A stretch of DNA of 64,000 bases. Origin: Marinobacter sp. Arc7-DN-1. Lineage in GTDB: Bacteria; Pseudomonadota; Gammaproteobacteria; Pseudomonadales; Oleiphilaceae. The notes under the pieces were generated by a model. The model ran no database searches and was not told where the DNA came from. It saw only the letters and a program-made list of their open reading frames with translations. This document shows, in pieces, positions 10,916 through 19,495 of this stretch (positions are counted from its first letter, which is position 1; the number at the start of each line of letters is the position of its first letter). The stretch lies in assembly GCF_003441595.1 (NCBI RefSeq), contig NZ_CP031848.1, forward strand, positions 3,472,001-3,536,000, read 5' to 3'. The position numbers were made by a program, and so were the translations under genes.

Positions 10916-11025
10916 GCGGGGTGCGGGGAAGAGCCTGCCGGGACTGTCTGCAGCATGGATGCTGCAGTCAAGCGTACAGGGACGTATTCACAGCGTGTCC
11001 CGGCAGGTTCTTCCCCGTAGCCCGC
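10916..11025. repeat. Compound inverted repeat between fkpB and ispH
   Basis: Two 21-base arms (10924-10944 and 10997-11017) pair with a single G-U type mismatch. Outside them GCGGG (10916-10920) can pair with CCCGC (11021-11025). Inside is a 20-base palindrome (10948-10967; CTGCAGCAT, GG, ATGCTGCAG) followed by GCGTACAGGGACGTATTCACAGCG. No T-run follows the arms, so it is not a standard terminator. It resembles intergenic elements I recall from other marine gammaproteobacteria; see findings. Confidence 0.7.
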
Positions 11026-11071
11026 GGTCGCAATGCTCCAAAGTCCTTCGTCCGGAAATAGTGGCAAGATA

Positions 11072-12025
11072 ATGCAAATCAGACTCGCAAACCCCCGTGG
11101 CTTCTGTGCCGGTGTTGACCGTGCCATCGAAATCGTCAATCGCGCCCTGGATGTCTTTGGCGCTCCGATCTACGTGCGTCACGAAGTCGTGCATAACAAA
11201 TTCGTGGTGGACAACCTCCGCAACCGCGGCGCCATCTTCGTTGACGAACTGGACGAAGTCCCGGACGACAAGCTCGTCATCTTCAGCGCCCACGGCGTCT
11301 CCCAGGCGGTACAAAACGAAGCCGCCCGCCGCGGCCTGAAAGTCTTTGACGCCACCTGCCCGCTGGTCACCAAGGTCCACCTGGAAGTGATGCGCTACAG
11401 CCGCGACGGCCGGGAATGCATCCTGATCGGCCACCATGGCCACCCGGAAGTGGAAGGCACTATGGGGCAGTATGATCACAGCAGTGGTGGCGAGATTTAC
11501 CTCGTGGAGAACGAGGAAGACGTAGCAAAGCTGGAAGTGAACGACCCCGGGAAGCTTTCCTACGTCACCCAAACCACGTTGTCCATGGACGATACCGCCC
11601 GTGTCATCGACGCTCTGCGTGCAAAATTCCCCGAAATCCAGGGACCCCGCAAAGACGACATCTGCTACGCCACCCAGAACCGCCAGGACGCCGTGAAGCA
11701 GCTCGCCGGAGACTGTGACCTGATGCTGGTGGTTGGCTCCCCGAACAGTTCCAATTCCAACCGGTTGCGAGAATTGGCTGAGCGGATGGGTACGCCGGCC
11801 TACCTGATCGATGAGGCATCTCAGATTGATCCTGCCTGGCTTGAGGGAAAGACCTCAGTTGGCGTAACCGCTGGTGCCTCTGCGCCCGAAGTATTGGTGA
11901 ACGATGTGATCAATCGCCTCAGGGAATTGGGGGGTGGTGTTCCGGAGGAAGTTGCCGGGCGTGAGGAGAATATTGTGTTTTCGATGCCCAAAGAGCTCAG
12001 GATTGATGTGGTAGAGGTTTCCTGA
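11072..12025 (+). CDS. ispH: 4-Hydroxy-3-methylbut-2-enyl diphosphate reductase
   Basis: Last enzyme of the MEP isoprenoid pathway, an iron-sulfur enzyme that makes isopentenyl and dimethylallyl diphosphate. Starting at the ATG at 11072 the protein is 317 residues and begins [19 protein letters not shown], with the first cluster cysteine at position 12 as in E. coli. The other cluster cysteines are in [11 protein letters not shown] and in [11 protein letters not shown]; the [13 protein letters not shown] and [13 protein letters not shown] substrate motifs are present. A reading from 11033 would add 13 unrelated residues. The enzyme supplies precursors for the IspB reaction. Confidence 0.96.
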   Translation: MQIRLANPRGFCAGVDRAIEIVNRALDVFGAPIYVRHEVVHNKFVVDNLRNRGAIFVDELDEVPDDKLVIFSAHGVSQAVQNEAARRGLKVFDATCPLVTKVHLEVMRYSRDGRECILIGHHGHPEVEGTMGQYDHSSGGEIYLVENEEDVAKLEVNDPGKLSYVTQTTLSMDDTARVIDALRAKFPEIQGPRKDDICYATQNRQDAVKQLAGDCDLMLVVGSPNSSNSNRLRELAERMGTPAYLIDEASQIDPAWLEGKTSVGVTAGASAPEVLVNDVINRLRELGGGVPEEVAGREENIVFSMPKELRIDVVEVS

Positions 12026-12260
12026 CTTTTGCCCTCGTATGGCAGGTGAGCTTTGCCGGATGGGGCCTTGCTTCATTCGGGAAGCTTCCCAGACTTTCAA
12101 TATCCTGCCCTATTTCCCCCCCCCTTTTTTTTGTGAACCGTTACACCTCACTTCTTAAGTAGCGACCGTTTATCATGCTAAGACTCCCGCTTATCGCAGG
12201 TGGGTGGTTTCGCACCCTGACTCAAAATAATCTGTAACCAATCAGAAATAGGGAAGAATT
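12026..12260. other. Intergenic region before the minor-pilin operon
   Basis: A C-run followed by a T-run lies at about 12116-12132. Two ACCGTT motifs stand at 12137-12142 (ACCGTTACAC) and 12165-12170 (ACCGTTTATC), and a TATCAT -10-like hexamer at 12171-12176. No sigma-54 promoter (GG-N10-GC) was found. The two motifs resemble the AlgR box of Pseudomonas aeruginosa; see findings. Confidence 0.35.
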
Positions 12261-12863
12261 ATGTCCGGATTCCAGCGAAGCTCTGGCTTTACGTTGCTTG
12301 AACTGATTATAACGATCGTCATTCTGGCAATCGTTGCATCGTTTGCAGTTCCGTCTTTTCGCGAGACCGTACTTAATAATCGGCTGACGTCTCAAATAAA
12401 TGAAGCGTCCAGCCTTATGAGCTATGCCCGCAGTGAAGCATCCAAAATGCAGGATGGCGTGATTACTGTCTGCGCCAGTGCTGACAGCGCTTCATGCAGT
12501 GGTGCAAACACGTGGGAGACCGGCTGGATTGTGATGCGCGACCTTGACGGTGATCGCGTGCTCGATGCCGGAGACGACCAGCTCCTCCGGATCAGCCAGG
12601 CCCTAGAAGGTGGCAACACCATGAGAATCGCTGGCCTTACCAGTGGTGGAGGCTCATTTGTGCAGTTTTCAGGCAATGGCTTCCCGATTCCTCCGGGAAT
12701 TGGTCTATCGGCTGCAGGCACGATTACAGTATGTGATTCCCGTGGTGCGGCGGCAGCTCGGGCAATTGTTGTCAGCGTGTCCGGTCAGACACGTCTGGCG
12801 CGAGATACCTCGGGTAACGGCGTACTGAACGATCACAACAACGCAAATATCACCTGTCCGTGA
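12261..12863 (+). CDS. fimU: Type IV minor pilin FimU/FimT family (GspH-like)
   Basis: Minor pilin of the priming complex that starts pilus assembly at the inner membrane. The 200-residue product has a short leader ending in G and the class III motif GFTLLELIITIVILAIVASFAVP; prepilin peptidase would cut after Gly9 and Glu5 of the mature form is present. The globular part carries GspH-family features and paired cysteines (VCASADSASC; TVCD...NITCP). It opens the operon fimU-pilV-pilW-pilX-X-pilY1-pilE, matching the P. aeruginosa order, which is why I use the FimU name over FimT. An AGGGAAGAATT site precedes the ATG. Confidence 0.85.
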   Translation: MSGFQRSSGFTLLELIITIVILAIVASFAVPSFRETVLNNRLTSQINEASSLMSYARSEASKMQDGVITVCASADSASCSGANTWETGWIVMRDLDGDRVLDAGDDQLLRISQALEGGNTMRIAGLTSGGGSFVQFSGNGFPIPPGIGLSAAGTITVCDSRGAAAARAIVVSVSGQTRLARDTSGNGVLNDHNNANITCP

Positions 12864-12873
12864 GAGTGGCGCA

Positions 12874-13428
12874 ATGATGAAAACGTCGTTTATTCCGAAG
12901 CGCGGTGCCAACAGAAGCGAAATGAAAGGCATGAAAAGTCAGGGCTTTACGCTGATTGAAATTCTGGTGACCGTGTTCATCCTGGCGATAGGGCTTCTGG
13001 GCCTCGCCGGTTTGCTGGTCGACGGAATGCGAAACAATCAGGGTGCGTATTTGCGGACCCAGGCGAGCATTCTGGCCTATGACATGGCTGACCGCATACG
13101 GGCCAATCGGGCCCAGGCTGTAGGCGGTGGAGCCTATGACGGCTTCACGACCGTTGGCGCATCCACAAACCTCCCGGTTTGTGCGACGCAGAACGGCGGA
13201 TGTTCGCCGGCGCAACAGGTAACGGTGGATTTGGCTCAGTGGGCGCGCCAGATTCAGGGAGTCGGAAGCGACATGACGCTCTTGCCTGGCGGGCAAGGCT
13301 CGATTCAGTTCGATGCCGGCACCGAGATGTTTACGATCTCTGTCCAGTGGGATGAAGTTGTCAGAGAAGGCGATGCTAACGAACAAATCGCCGGTGATAA
13401 TTCCTTTTTCCTGAATTTCTCATTATGA
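12874..13428 (+). CDS. pilV: Type IV minor pilin PilV
   Basis: Minor pilin expected in the tip/priming complex with FimU, PilW, PilX and PilE. The 184-residue product has the prepilin motif [31 protein letters not shown], where the long GLLGLAGL stretch and later AYDMADRIRANR are typical of PilV. From the first ATG the leader is 24 residues, unusually long; an internal ATG at 12922 or 12931 would give a more ordinary leader (MKGMKSQG or MKSQG). Ten bases separate it from fimU, and its TGA overlaps the pilW ATG by four bases (ATGA), so translation is coupled. Confidence 0.88.
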   Translation: MMKTSFIPKRGANRSEMKGMKSQGFTLIEILVTVFILAIGLLGLAGLLVDGMRNNQGAYLRTQASILAYDMADRIRANRAQAVGGGAYDGFTTVGASTNLPVCATQNGGCSPAQQVTVDLAQWARQIQGVGSDMTLLPGGQGSIQFDAGTEMFTISVQWDEVVREGDANEQIAGDNSFFLNFSL

Positions 13429-14531
13429 GGTGCTTGATGGGAGCCAAAAAAGTTCAGGGGTTCATTACCCATAGCCCAAAAGGGCAGGCCGGTTTATCGC
13501 TGGTTGAATTGATGGTCGCGCTTGCCCTGAGTGCAACGCTGATTCTTGGCATTTTCACGGTCTATGTGGATTCAAGCCAGACCGCTCGCCTCAGTACGTC
13601 TCTTGCGCGGATTCAGGAATCCGGTCGGATCGCGACGGATATCGTCGGGCGAGACATGCGGATGATTGGTTTTCAGGGATGTGCGGACCCTGCAGACGTG
13701 ACCATGAGGATTATCGCGGATAACGCCCCTACGGCAGATTTCTTCTCCACCACCCTTAGAGGCTGGGAAGTCGCCGACGGCAACTGGGCCAATGGCACCG
13801 AGTTTGACGGGACCCCGATTGAGGCCAATGCCCTCGTTGGAAGCGATGTGATTTCGATACAGCGCGGCCAGACCATTGACGTCGAGGTGACCGGAAACAT
13901 GAACGTGGTAAACGCCAACATTCAGGTGGCAGGCACTGCGATTAATTCGTTTACCCAGAATGACATTGTTCTGATTTCCGATTGCGAGAACGCGGATCTT
14001 TTTCGAATATCGAGCGACCCAAGTAGCGGCACCTGGGCGCACGCCCAAAACGTGAACTCCAGCAACAATCTGGGGCAGGCGTACAACGAAAGCGCCCGGA
14101 TTATGAGGTTCTCATCCAACGTTTATTTTGTCGCCGATACCGGGCGTGATGACATTCAGGGTAACGACATAATTGCTCTCTATAGGGGCGCCAATAACAT
14201 GCTCGCTGCCGGCGGGCCAAGCTTCCAGGTTGACGAGCTGGTGGAGGGGGTCGAGAGCATGCAAATCCAGTATGGGGAGATACTGCCCACCAACAATATC
14301 CGTTACGAAACCGCTGACAACGTCACCGATATGTCTCGCGTGGTCGCGCTGAGAATCGGCTTGCTGATCAGTGACGCTGACCAGGTTCGGGACACGGACG
14401 ATACATCGAGCTATGCGCTGCCAGGCGAAGTGATTACTGAAGCAAGTGGTGCCGGCCCGGTGACGCACCCGGAAGACACCCGCTTGAGGCGGACTTTCAT
14501 CAGTACGGTGACCTTGAGAAACAGGGATTAA
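13425..14531 (+). CDS. pilW: Type IV minor pilin PilW
   Basis: Large minor pilin of the priming complex. The 368-residue product has a leader of about 23 residues and the prepilin motif GQAGLSLVELMVALALSATLILGIFTVY, cleaved after Gly with Glu5 in place. The following RISxxIQESGRIATDIVGRDMRMIGFQGC segment is characteristic of PilW. Cysteines near positions 86 and 190 could form a disulphide. The first ATG overlaps the pilV stop; a second in-frame ATG four codons on (MGAKKV) is also possible. pilX follows after 34 bases. Confidence 0.88.
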   Translation: MRCLMGAKKVQGFITHSPKGQAGLSLVELMVALALSATLILGIFTVYVDSSQTARLSTSLARIQESGRIATDIVGRDMRMIGFQGCADPADVTMRIIADNAPTADFFSTTLRGWEVADGNWANGTEFDGTPIEANALVGSDVISIQRGQTIDVEVTGNMNVVNANIQVAGTAINSFTQNDIVLISDCENADLFRISSDPSSGTWAHAQNVNSSNNLGQAYNESARIMRFSSNVYFVADTGRDDIQGNDIIALYRGANNMLAAGGPSFQVDELVEGVESMQIQYGEILPTNNIRYETADNVTDMSRVVALRIGLLISDADQVRDTDDTSSYALPGEVITEASGAGPVTHPEDTRLRRTFISTVTLRNRD

Positions 14532-14565
14532 GCATAGGTGCATAGAACGCCAGAGGATAGAAGCT

Positions 14566-15039
14566 ATGACTGAATTGAAGACAGGTCGCCAGGAGCGTGG
14601 CGCAGTTCTGATCGTAAGCCTTGTGGTTTTGTTGGTCTTGACGCTCATCGGTGTCGCGGGGATGAATACGTCAGTGATGCAGGAGCGTATGGCCGTGAAT
14701 GCCCAGAACTCCAATCGGACATTTCAGGCTGCCGAGAGTTCCGCCAGTGCCTTGACGGAGCGGTTAATCGGGAATGATTTGAGCTTGCTAAGAGAGTCGA
14801 TGCAATCTGCGGACAATATGAGCAGTTCGGTTAACTTCACGGTTGACGCCGGGAACGGCGTTGCCGGTACCTACCAGGCCCGGTACCTCGGCGAAATAAT
14901 AGCCGGTAGCGGCAGCTCACTGGATGCTAACGAGAGCTCCACGGCACTGGATGGTTATCGATATGAGTTAAGTGGCACTGCAACCATGGCAGGGACCGGT
15001 GCGACTTCAACGGTCTTCAAGGGAATCGAATATTACTGA
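14566..15039 (+). CDS. pilX: Type IV pilus assembly protein PilX
   Basis: Minor pilin of the PilX group, which works with PilY1. The 157-residue product has a leader ending RQERG followed by AVLIVSLVVLLVLTLIGVAGMNTSVMQERMAVN, the hallmark PilX N-terminus (Ala rather than Phe at +1, and the MQERMA segment). The later FQAAESSA stretch is also typical. AGAGGA lies before the ATG. The stop is followed by 33 bases and then the small unknown secreted protein. Short for the family's upper range but within it. Confidence 0.88.
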   Translation: MTELKTGRQERGAVLIVSLVVLLVLTLIGVAGMNTSVMQERMAVNAQNSNRTFQAAESSASALTERLIGNDLSLLRESMQSADNMSSSVNFTVDAGNGVAGTYQARYLGEIIAGSGSSLDANESSTALDGYRYELSGTATMAGTGATSTVFKGIEYY

Positions 15040-15072
15040 TTGTTGGTTTTGGGACCAGCTCTGGAGGAAAAG

Positions 15073-15441
15073 ATGATCAAGAAAATGCTTTGTTTACCAC
15101 TGGTAATGTTCGTTTGGGCGATCACTCCGGTCAGTGCGGCGAGTCTTGAGGATGCGCGGTTAATTGATAGCCCGATTGAGGCCTATGAAGCCGCTTCCGT
15201 CGAGTTGATGGTAGATTCATCGTCACGGGTATTCAGTGTGGTTACCGAAGGCTGCGAGCTTTGCCCTGAACCACGCCTGCTTCCAGCTCGTGGATTCAAG
15301 GTTCAGGTTGGCAAGCGTGACGTAGGTGCAGATGGATACCGGCGCGTTTCTGGCCAAGCCGGTACCGTACTCGTGGATTCGGATAGTGGGATGGCGTTGA
15401 TGGTCATTTATCCTATCCAGCAAGAAGGAGAGCTGCAATGA
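15073..15441 (+). CDS. Secreted protein of unknown function in the minor-pilin operon
   Basis: I do not recognise this protein. The ATG at 15073 is chosen over an upstream TTG at 15040 because GGAGGA stands 7 bases before it and the protein then begins with a clear signal peptide (MIKKMLCLPLVMFVWAITPVSA). The 122-residue product is exported, acidic, has one CELCPEP motif near residues 62-68 that could form a disulphide or bind metal, and no further membrane segment. Its last codons overlap the pilY1 ATG by four bases (ATGA), so its synthesis is coupled to PilY1. In P. aeruginosa a small secreted protein, PilY2, lies on the other side of pilY1; whether the two are related is unknown. Confidence 0.75.
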   Translation: MIKKMLCLPLVMFVWAITPVSAASLEDARLIDSPIEAYEAASVELMVDSSSRVFSVVTEGCELCPEPRLLPARGFKVQVGKRDVGADGYRRVSGQAGTVLVDSDSGMALMVIYPIQQEGELQ

Positions 15442-18275
15442 AGGTCTTCATAAAACGATTCGCGTGGGGCCTGCTTTCCATGTCCCTGACGGTTGGCACC
15501 TCTACAGCGGTTGCTGACGATACCGAGATTTTCTTTACAGACGCTGACAAGATCGTCAAGCCCAACATTCTGTTTATTCTCGATAAGTCCGGAAGCATGA
15601 GCAATATCGCGGAAGGAACGTCCAATCGCCTGGAGGTTGTTCAGGCGGTAATGGGCAATCTTCTGGATGATATGGAAGACGTCAATGTCGGGGCCATGTA
15701 TTTTGGTGGCAACGATGGTGGTTATTTCCTCTCGGCAATCAAACCGATTGCTGACGTCAGGTCACCATTGAAAACCGCAATCAATGGGCTCTCGCCGGGC
15801 GGAAATACGCCGCTTTCCGAGACAACTTTTGAGGCAATGAGGTATTTTCAGGGAGGTGATACGTTCATCCGTGATTCCAGCGTTGCCGATGTGATGGATG
15901 GAAACAAATACGACAGCCCGATCGAGTACCAGTGCCAGCCAAACAACATCATTTTGTTAACGGACGGCCAGCCCACTCAGGATACCAACTATCAAAGCAC
16001 CATGGAGAGCACCGTCGGCTCGTGTTCCGGCAACTGCCTCGACGAAATTGCGGAGTACATGTTTGATAACGACATGAGCACGGAACAGGACGGTCCGCAG
16101 TCCATCCGCACATACACTGTGGGCTTCCAGAGCAATCAGACGCTGCTTTCTGACGCCGCTTCCAATGGCGGCGGACAGTACTTTCAGGCTAACGACGCCG
16201 CTTCATTGGCAACCGCGTTTGAGACAGCCTTCAACGACATCCTTGCGACCTCTGCAACCTATGTGGCTCCAGGCATTGCGGTCAACACTTTTGACCGCCT
16301 GAATCACCTCGATGCGCTCTATTTTGCTCTGTTCCAGCCGGCGAAAGGAGCCCGTTGGCCGGGTAATCTTAAGCGCTACAAACTCGCTATCCAGGAGAAT
16401 TCCACTACCGGGCAAAGTGAGGCCGTCATTGTCGGCGAGGACGGGCAGCCAGCCGTCGACCCGAACAGCGGTTTCTTCAAGGATAGTGCCCAGAGCTGGT
16501 GGAGCAATATCCAGGATGGCAAGGTTGTTACCGACGGCGGAGCCTCGTCACAGCATGCAGATCCCAACTCCGATCGCAAGGTCTATTCGAATCTCGCCAC
16601 AAACAGGGGGCTGACGAATAGCGCCAATGCGCTCGCAACAGGTAATAATAATCTGACCAAGGCTCTCTTCGGGGACACAAACATGTCCGATGCAGATTTC
16701 TCCGCCCTGGTTAACTGGACCCGGGGTCAGGATCTCGATGATTCGGACGGTGATGCATCAACAACCGACTCACGGAAGTTTATCGCGGACCCGCTCCACT
16801 CCGTACCGCACCTGATCGTCTATGGTGGCAGTGAGTCTTCACCGGATACCGCAGTGTTCTTTGGGGATAATCAGGGCTTTATCCACGGTATCGATGGTGA
16901 GACCGGGGAAACGCACTTCTCATTCATGCCCAGAGACCTTCTGAAAAATCAGGCAGGTTTAAAAGAAAACAGCGAGACCGCGAATAAAGTGTATGGCATG
17001 GACTCGTCTATCCTCAGCTGGGTTAATGATGACAACAATGACGGCAGTATCATTGCTGGCGACGGCGATTTCGCTTATATCTACTCGGGTATGCGCCGTG
17101 GTGGTTCCAACTACTACGCACTGGATGTAACCAACCCTGATCAGCCAGACTTTCTCTGGTCGATTCAGGGTGGGCAAGCCAATACCGATTTCGCTGAGCT
17201 GGGCCAAACCTGGTCGAGACCTTCCAAGACCAAGGTGGAAATTGGCAACCAGATCCACGACGTGTTGATCTTCGGCGGCGGATACGATGCTGACCAGGAC
17301 GATGCAACAACGCGCACCGTTGACGATATCGGCCGGGCTTTGTACATCGTGGATGCTGAAACCGGTGACCGTCTCTGGTGGGCTGGCCCCACAGGCAGTG
17401 GCGCGAACCTTGAGCTTGCTGATCTGAAATACAGTATCCCCTCTGCCCCCAAGGCTCTAGACCTGACCGGTGATGGTAAGATTAACCAGATATACGTGGG
17501 TGATATGGGCGGACAGATTTTCCGGTTTGATGTTACCAATTCCAACGCTGCCGATGACCTGGTTACCGGTGGTGTAATCGCAGATCTGGCGGAGGATAAC
17601 AGTACCGCGAACAATCGGCGTTTCTACCATGCGCCGGACCTGTTCGGTTTGAAGTTTGGCGGAACGCGGTTCCTTGGTCTGGTCATCGGGTCGGGCTTTC
17701 AGGCTCACCCTCTGGACGAAAATATTGATGACCGCATTTACATGATGCGAATTCCTGAGATCAGCGCGCCGCCGGTCGACGACCAAGGCAACGTGCTGTA
17801 CACGCCCATTACTGAGACAGATCTTTACGATGCCACTGACAACCTGGTTCAACAGGGAACATCGCAAGAGCAGAACGACGCTGCTGCGGCGATTGGCTTG
17901 GCGGATGGCTGGTATATCCGCCTGACGAACAGCGGTGAAAAGGTGCTCTCGACAAGCCAGACCATCAATAATGAGGTGTTTGTCACTACTTACGAGCCAA
18001 CTCCAAGTACAAACATCTGTATTCCGTCGGCCGGTACATCGCGCCTGTATCACCTGTCGGTGCTTGATGGGCGTGCTGTCGTCAACTACGACGGAGTGGG
18101 CGCAGCCGACGAGCTGACCCGCCCTGACCGGGAGGTGGAACTCAATACGATCGGTCTGCCTGCCGACCCTCAGCGCATGCGTGTTGATGATACGGATGTG
18201 GTGTGTGTTGGCGCGGAATGTGTGACGGTAGACTCTCTCAAGGGCGTCGTTGAAACCTATTGGTACGAGGAGTAA
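15438..18275 (+). CDS. pilY1: Type IV pilus tip adhesin / assembly factor PilY1
   Basis: Exported protein found at pilus tips and cell surface that promotes extension, adhesion and surface sensing. The 945-residue product has a signal peptide (residues 1-26), an N-terminal von Willebrand A domain with intact MIDAS DKSGS (Asp49, Ser51, Ser53), and a C-terminal PilY1 beta-propeller (about 450-800) with VFFGDNQGFIHGIDGETGE repeats and calcium-type loops DDNNDGS (about 530) and DLTGDGKINQIYVGD (about 674-688). It is shorter than the about 1160-residue P. aeruginosa protein. It overlaps the preceding gene by 4 bases and pilE follows after 3 bases. Confidence 0.93.
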   Translation: MKVFIKRFAWGLLSMSLTVGTSTAVADDTEIFFTDADKIVKPNILFILDKSGSMSNIAEGTSNRLEVVQAVMGNLLDDMEDVNVGAMYFGGNDGGYFLSAIKPIADVRSPLKTAINGLSPGGNTPLSETTFEAMRYFQGGDTFIRDSSVADVMDGNKYDSPIEYQCQPNNIILLTDGQPTQDTNYQSTMESTVGSCSGNCLDEIAEYMFDNDMSTEQDGPQSIRTYTVGFQSNQTLLSDAASNGGGQYFQANDAASLATAFETAFNDILATSATYVAPGIAVNTFDRLNHLDALYFALFQPAKGARWPGNLKRYKLAIQENSTTGQSEAVIVGEDGQPAVDPNSGFFKDSAQSWWSNIQDGKVVTDGGASSQHADPNSDRKVYSNLATNRGLTNSANALATGNNNLTKALFGDTNMSDADFSALVNWTRGQDLDDSDGDASTTDSRKFIADPLHSVPHLIVYGGSESSPDTAVFFGDNQGFIHGIDGETGETHFSFMPRDLLKNQAGLKENSETANKVYGMDSSILSWVNDDNNDGSIIAGDGDFAYIYSGMRRGGSNYYALDVTNPDQPDFLWSIQGGQANTDFAELGQTWSRPSKTKVEIGNQIHDVLIFGGGYDADQDDATTRTVDDIGRALYIVDAETGDRLWWAGPTGSGANLELADLKYSIPSAPKALDLTGDGKINQIYVGDMGGQIFRFDVTNSNAADDLVTGGVIADLAEDNSTANNRRFYHAPDLFGLKFGGTRFLGLVIGSGFQAHPLDENIDDRIYMMRIPEISAPPVDDQGNVLYTPITETDLYDATDNLVQQGTSQEQNDAAAAIGLADGWYIRLTNSGEKVLSTSQTINNEVFVTTYEPTPSTNICIPSAGTSRLYHLSVLDGRAVVNYDGVGAADELTRPDREVELNTIGLPADPQRMRVDDTDVVCVGAECVTVDSLKGVVETYWYEE

Positions 18276-18278
18276 GTC

Positions 18279-18731
18279 TTGGTTAAGGCAAGGAGTTCCC
18301 AGTCAGGTTTTACGCTTATTGAACTGATGATCGTGGTGGCGATTATTGGGATCATCGCCGCCATTGCTTATCCCAGTTACGTAGAGTACACGGATCGTAC
18401 TCGCCGTTCTGATGCTCAAGGAGCGTTAACCGGGCTCTCGGGTGCTATGGAGCGATATTATGCTTCTAACAACACTTATGAGAGTGCAGCGGCCGGTGGT
18501 GCGGATACCGGTGCTCCGGCTATATACCCGGATGAGGCGCCGCTCGACGGTGGGCAGAAGTATTACGATCTGACCATCGAGGCTGCGGATGCAAACTCCT
18601 ACACCTTGCGGGCAACTCCGAAAGGCGTGCAAGCGGGAGATGGAAACCTGGAGCTTGACTCTACCGGTGCGCGACGCTGGGATCGCGACAATGATGGCTT
18701 TGGCGCTGGTGATAATACCTGGGAAAACTAA
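18279..18731 (+). CDS. pilE: Type IV minor pilin PilE
   Basis: Minor pilin that completes the priming complex. The frame begins at a TTG (18279-18281), preceded by GAGGAG that overlaps the end of pilY1; no ATG is available before the prepilin motif. The 150-residue product has leader MVKARSSQSG and mature FTLIELMIVVAIIGIIAAIAYPSYVEYTDRTRRSDAQ, the classic pattern of the PilE/PilA family with Glu5, then RRWDRDNDGFGAG near the end. Position directly after pilY1 matches P. aeruginosa PilE (pilY2 absent here). A terminator follows at 18764-18787. Confidence 0.9.
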   Translation: MVKARSSQSGFTLIELMIVVAIIGIIAAIAYPSYVEYTDRTRRSDAQGALTGLSGAMERYYASNNTYESAAAGGADTGAPAIYPDEAPLDGGQKYYDLTIEAADANSYTLRATPKGVQAGDGNLELDSTGARRWDRDNDGFGAGDNTWEN

Positions 18732-18763
18732 CTTCCGGTAATCCTTGCAGCAATGATTGAAAC

Positions 18764-18787
18764 GCCGGCCTTCAGGGTCGGCCTTTT
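18764..18787 (+). terminator. Terminator of the minor-pilin operon
   Basis: GCCGGCC (18764-18770) pairs with GGTCGGC (18776-18782, one G-U) followed by CTTTT. Confidence 0.65.
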
Positions 18788-18803
18788 CGTCTATGTCCGA
18801 CAA

Positions 18804-19379
18804 TTAACCAGGGCAGAAAACCTTCGCTCCCCATGAAAGCTTAATCATGCCATCCGCGTCCTTGTCGTGCTCGGCCCGGAAACGACCGGCAATGTTGACC
18901 GCCATGTAGCTCATGTTGCCGCTTGCCGGATTCGAAGGACAAAGTATCAGGCTTCCCATTGCGCCATGAGCCATACCCCTGGGATTAAACTGAAAGTAGC
19001 CTCGCCCGGCTGTGCGAGAGCGTATCCGGAAACCCCCGAAGTCTGGCGTGAATTCCCGGATTACCGTGTCTTCGTCAGGTTGTTTGTTATTGTCTGAATC
19101 AACAAATACCGAAATGGTGTTTTGCCAGTCGTCTATGCATTTGTTCTGTGACGAGAGGGGGCAGACCGTGATCAGCTGACGCTGACTTGCCGCCGACCAG
19201 CGGGCGAATGCGAAGATTGAGTGATAGTGTTCAATAAGAGTTCTGTGATTTGATCGCTCGATCCAACCTCCGAACGACTGAACAGCAAAACCGGTGGCAA
19301 TGGCCAGCACGGCGACCGTAATAACAAGCTCCGGCAGTGTAAAACCTGCAGGTGATTTGGCGGTACTCATCGTTAACAT
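18804..19379 (-). CDS. fimT: GspH/FimT-family pseudopilin
   Basis: Second member of the FimT/FimU group in the window. The 191-residue product begins MLTMSTAKSPAG followed by FTLPELVITVAVLAIATGFAVQSF; Glu5 is retained although Pro stands at +4. Four cysteines (VCPL...KCIDDW; LCPSN; FCPG) suggest disulphides. An internal ATG three codons on (19370) is an equally good start, since neither has a clear binding site. It lies downstream of pilR in the same orientation (116-base gap), as fimT lies near pilR in P. aeruginosa, which supports the FimT name. FimT proteins of some species bind DNA during natural uptake; nothing here proves that role. Confidence 0.75.
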   Translation of the reverse strand: MLTMSTAKSPAGFTLPELVITVAVLAIATGFAVQSFGGWIERSNHRTLIEHYHSIFAFARWSAASQRQLITVCPLSSQNKCIDDWQNTISVFVDSDNNKQPDEDTVIREFTPDFGGFRIRSRTAGRGYFQFNPRGMAHGAMGSLILCPSNPASGNMSYMAVNIAGRFRAEHDKDADGMIKLSWGAKVFCPG

Positions 19380-19495
19380 CCATGTTCTATCTTTTTGGGA
19401 AGTGCCGGATTCACGTCCTGCGATATCCGGTAAGATTATTTTAAAAGGATGGAATTTATATTCTGTGAACCAGTCCCTTTAAATGTCTGCTAACT

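Noticed and set aside
12026-12260. Sigma-54 promoter for the fimU operon
   Set aside because: TGGCAGGTGAGCTTTGCC near 12040 looks similar at first, but GG and GC are 12 rather than 10 bases apart.
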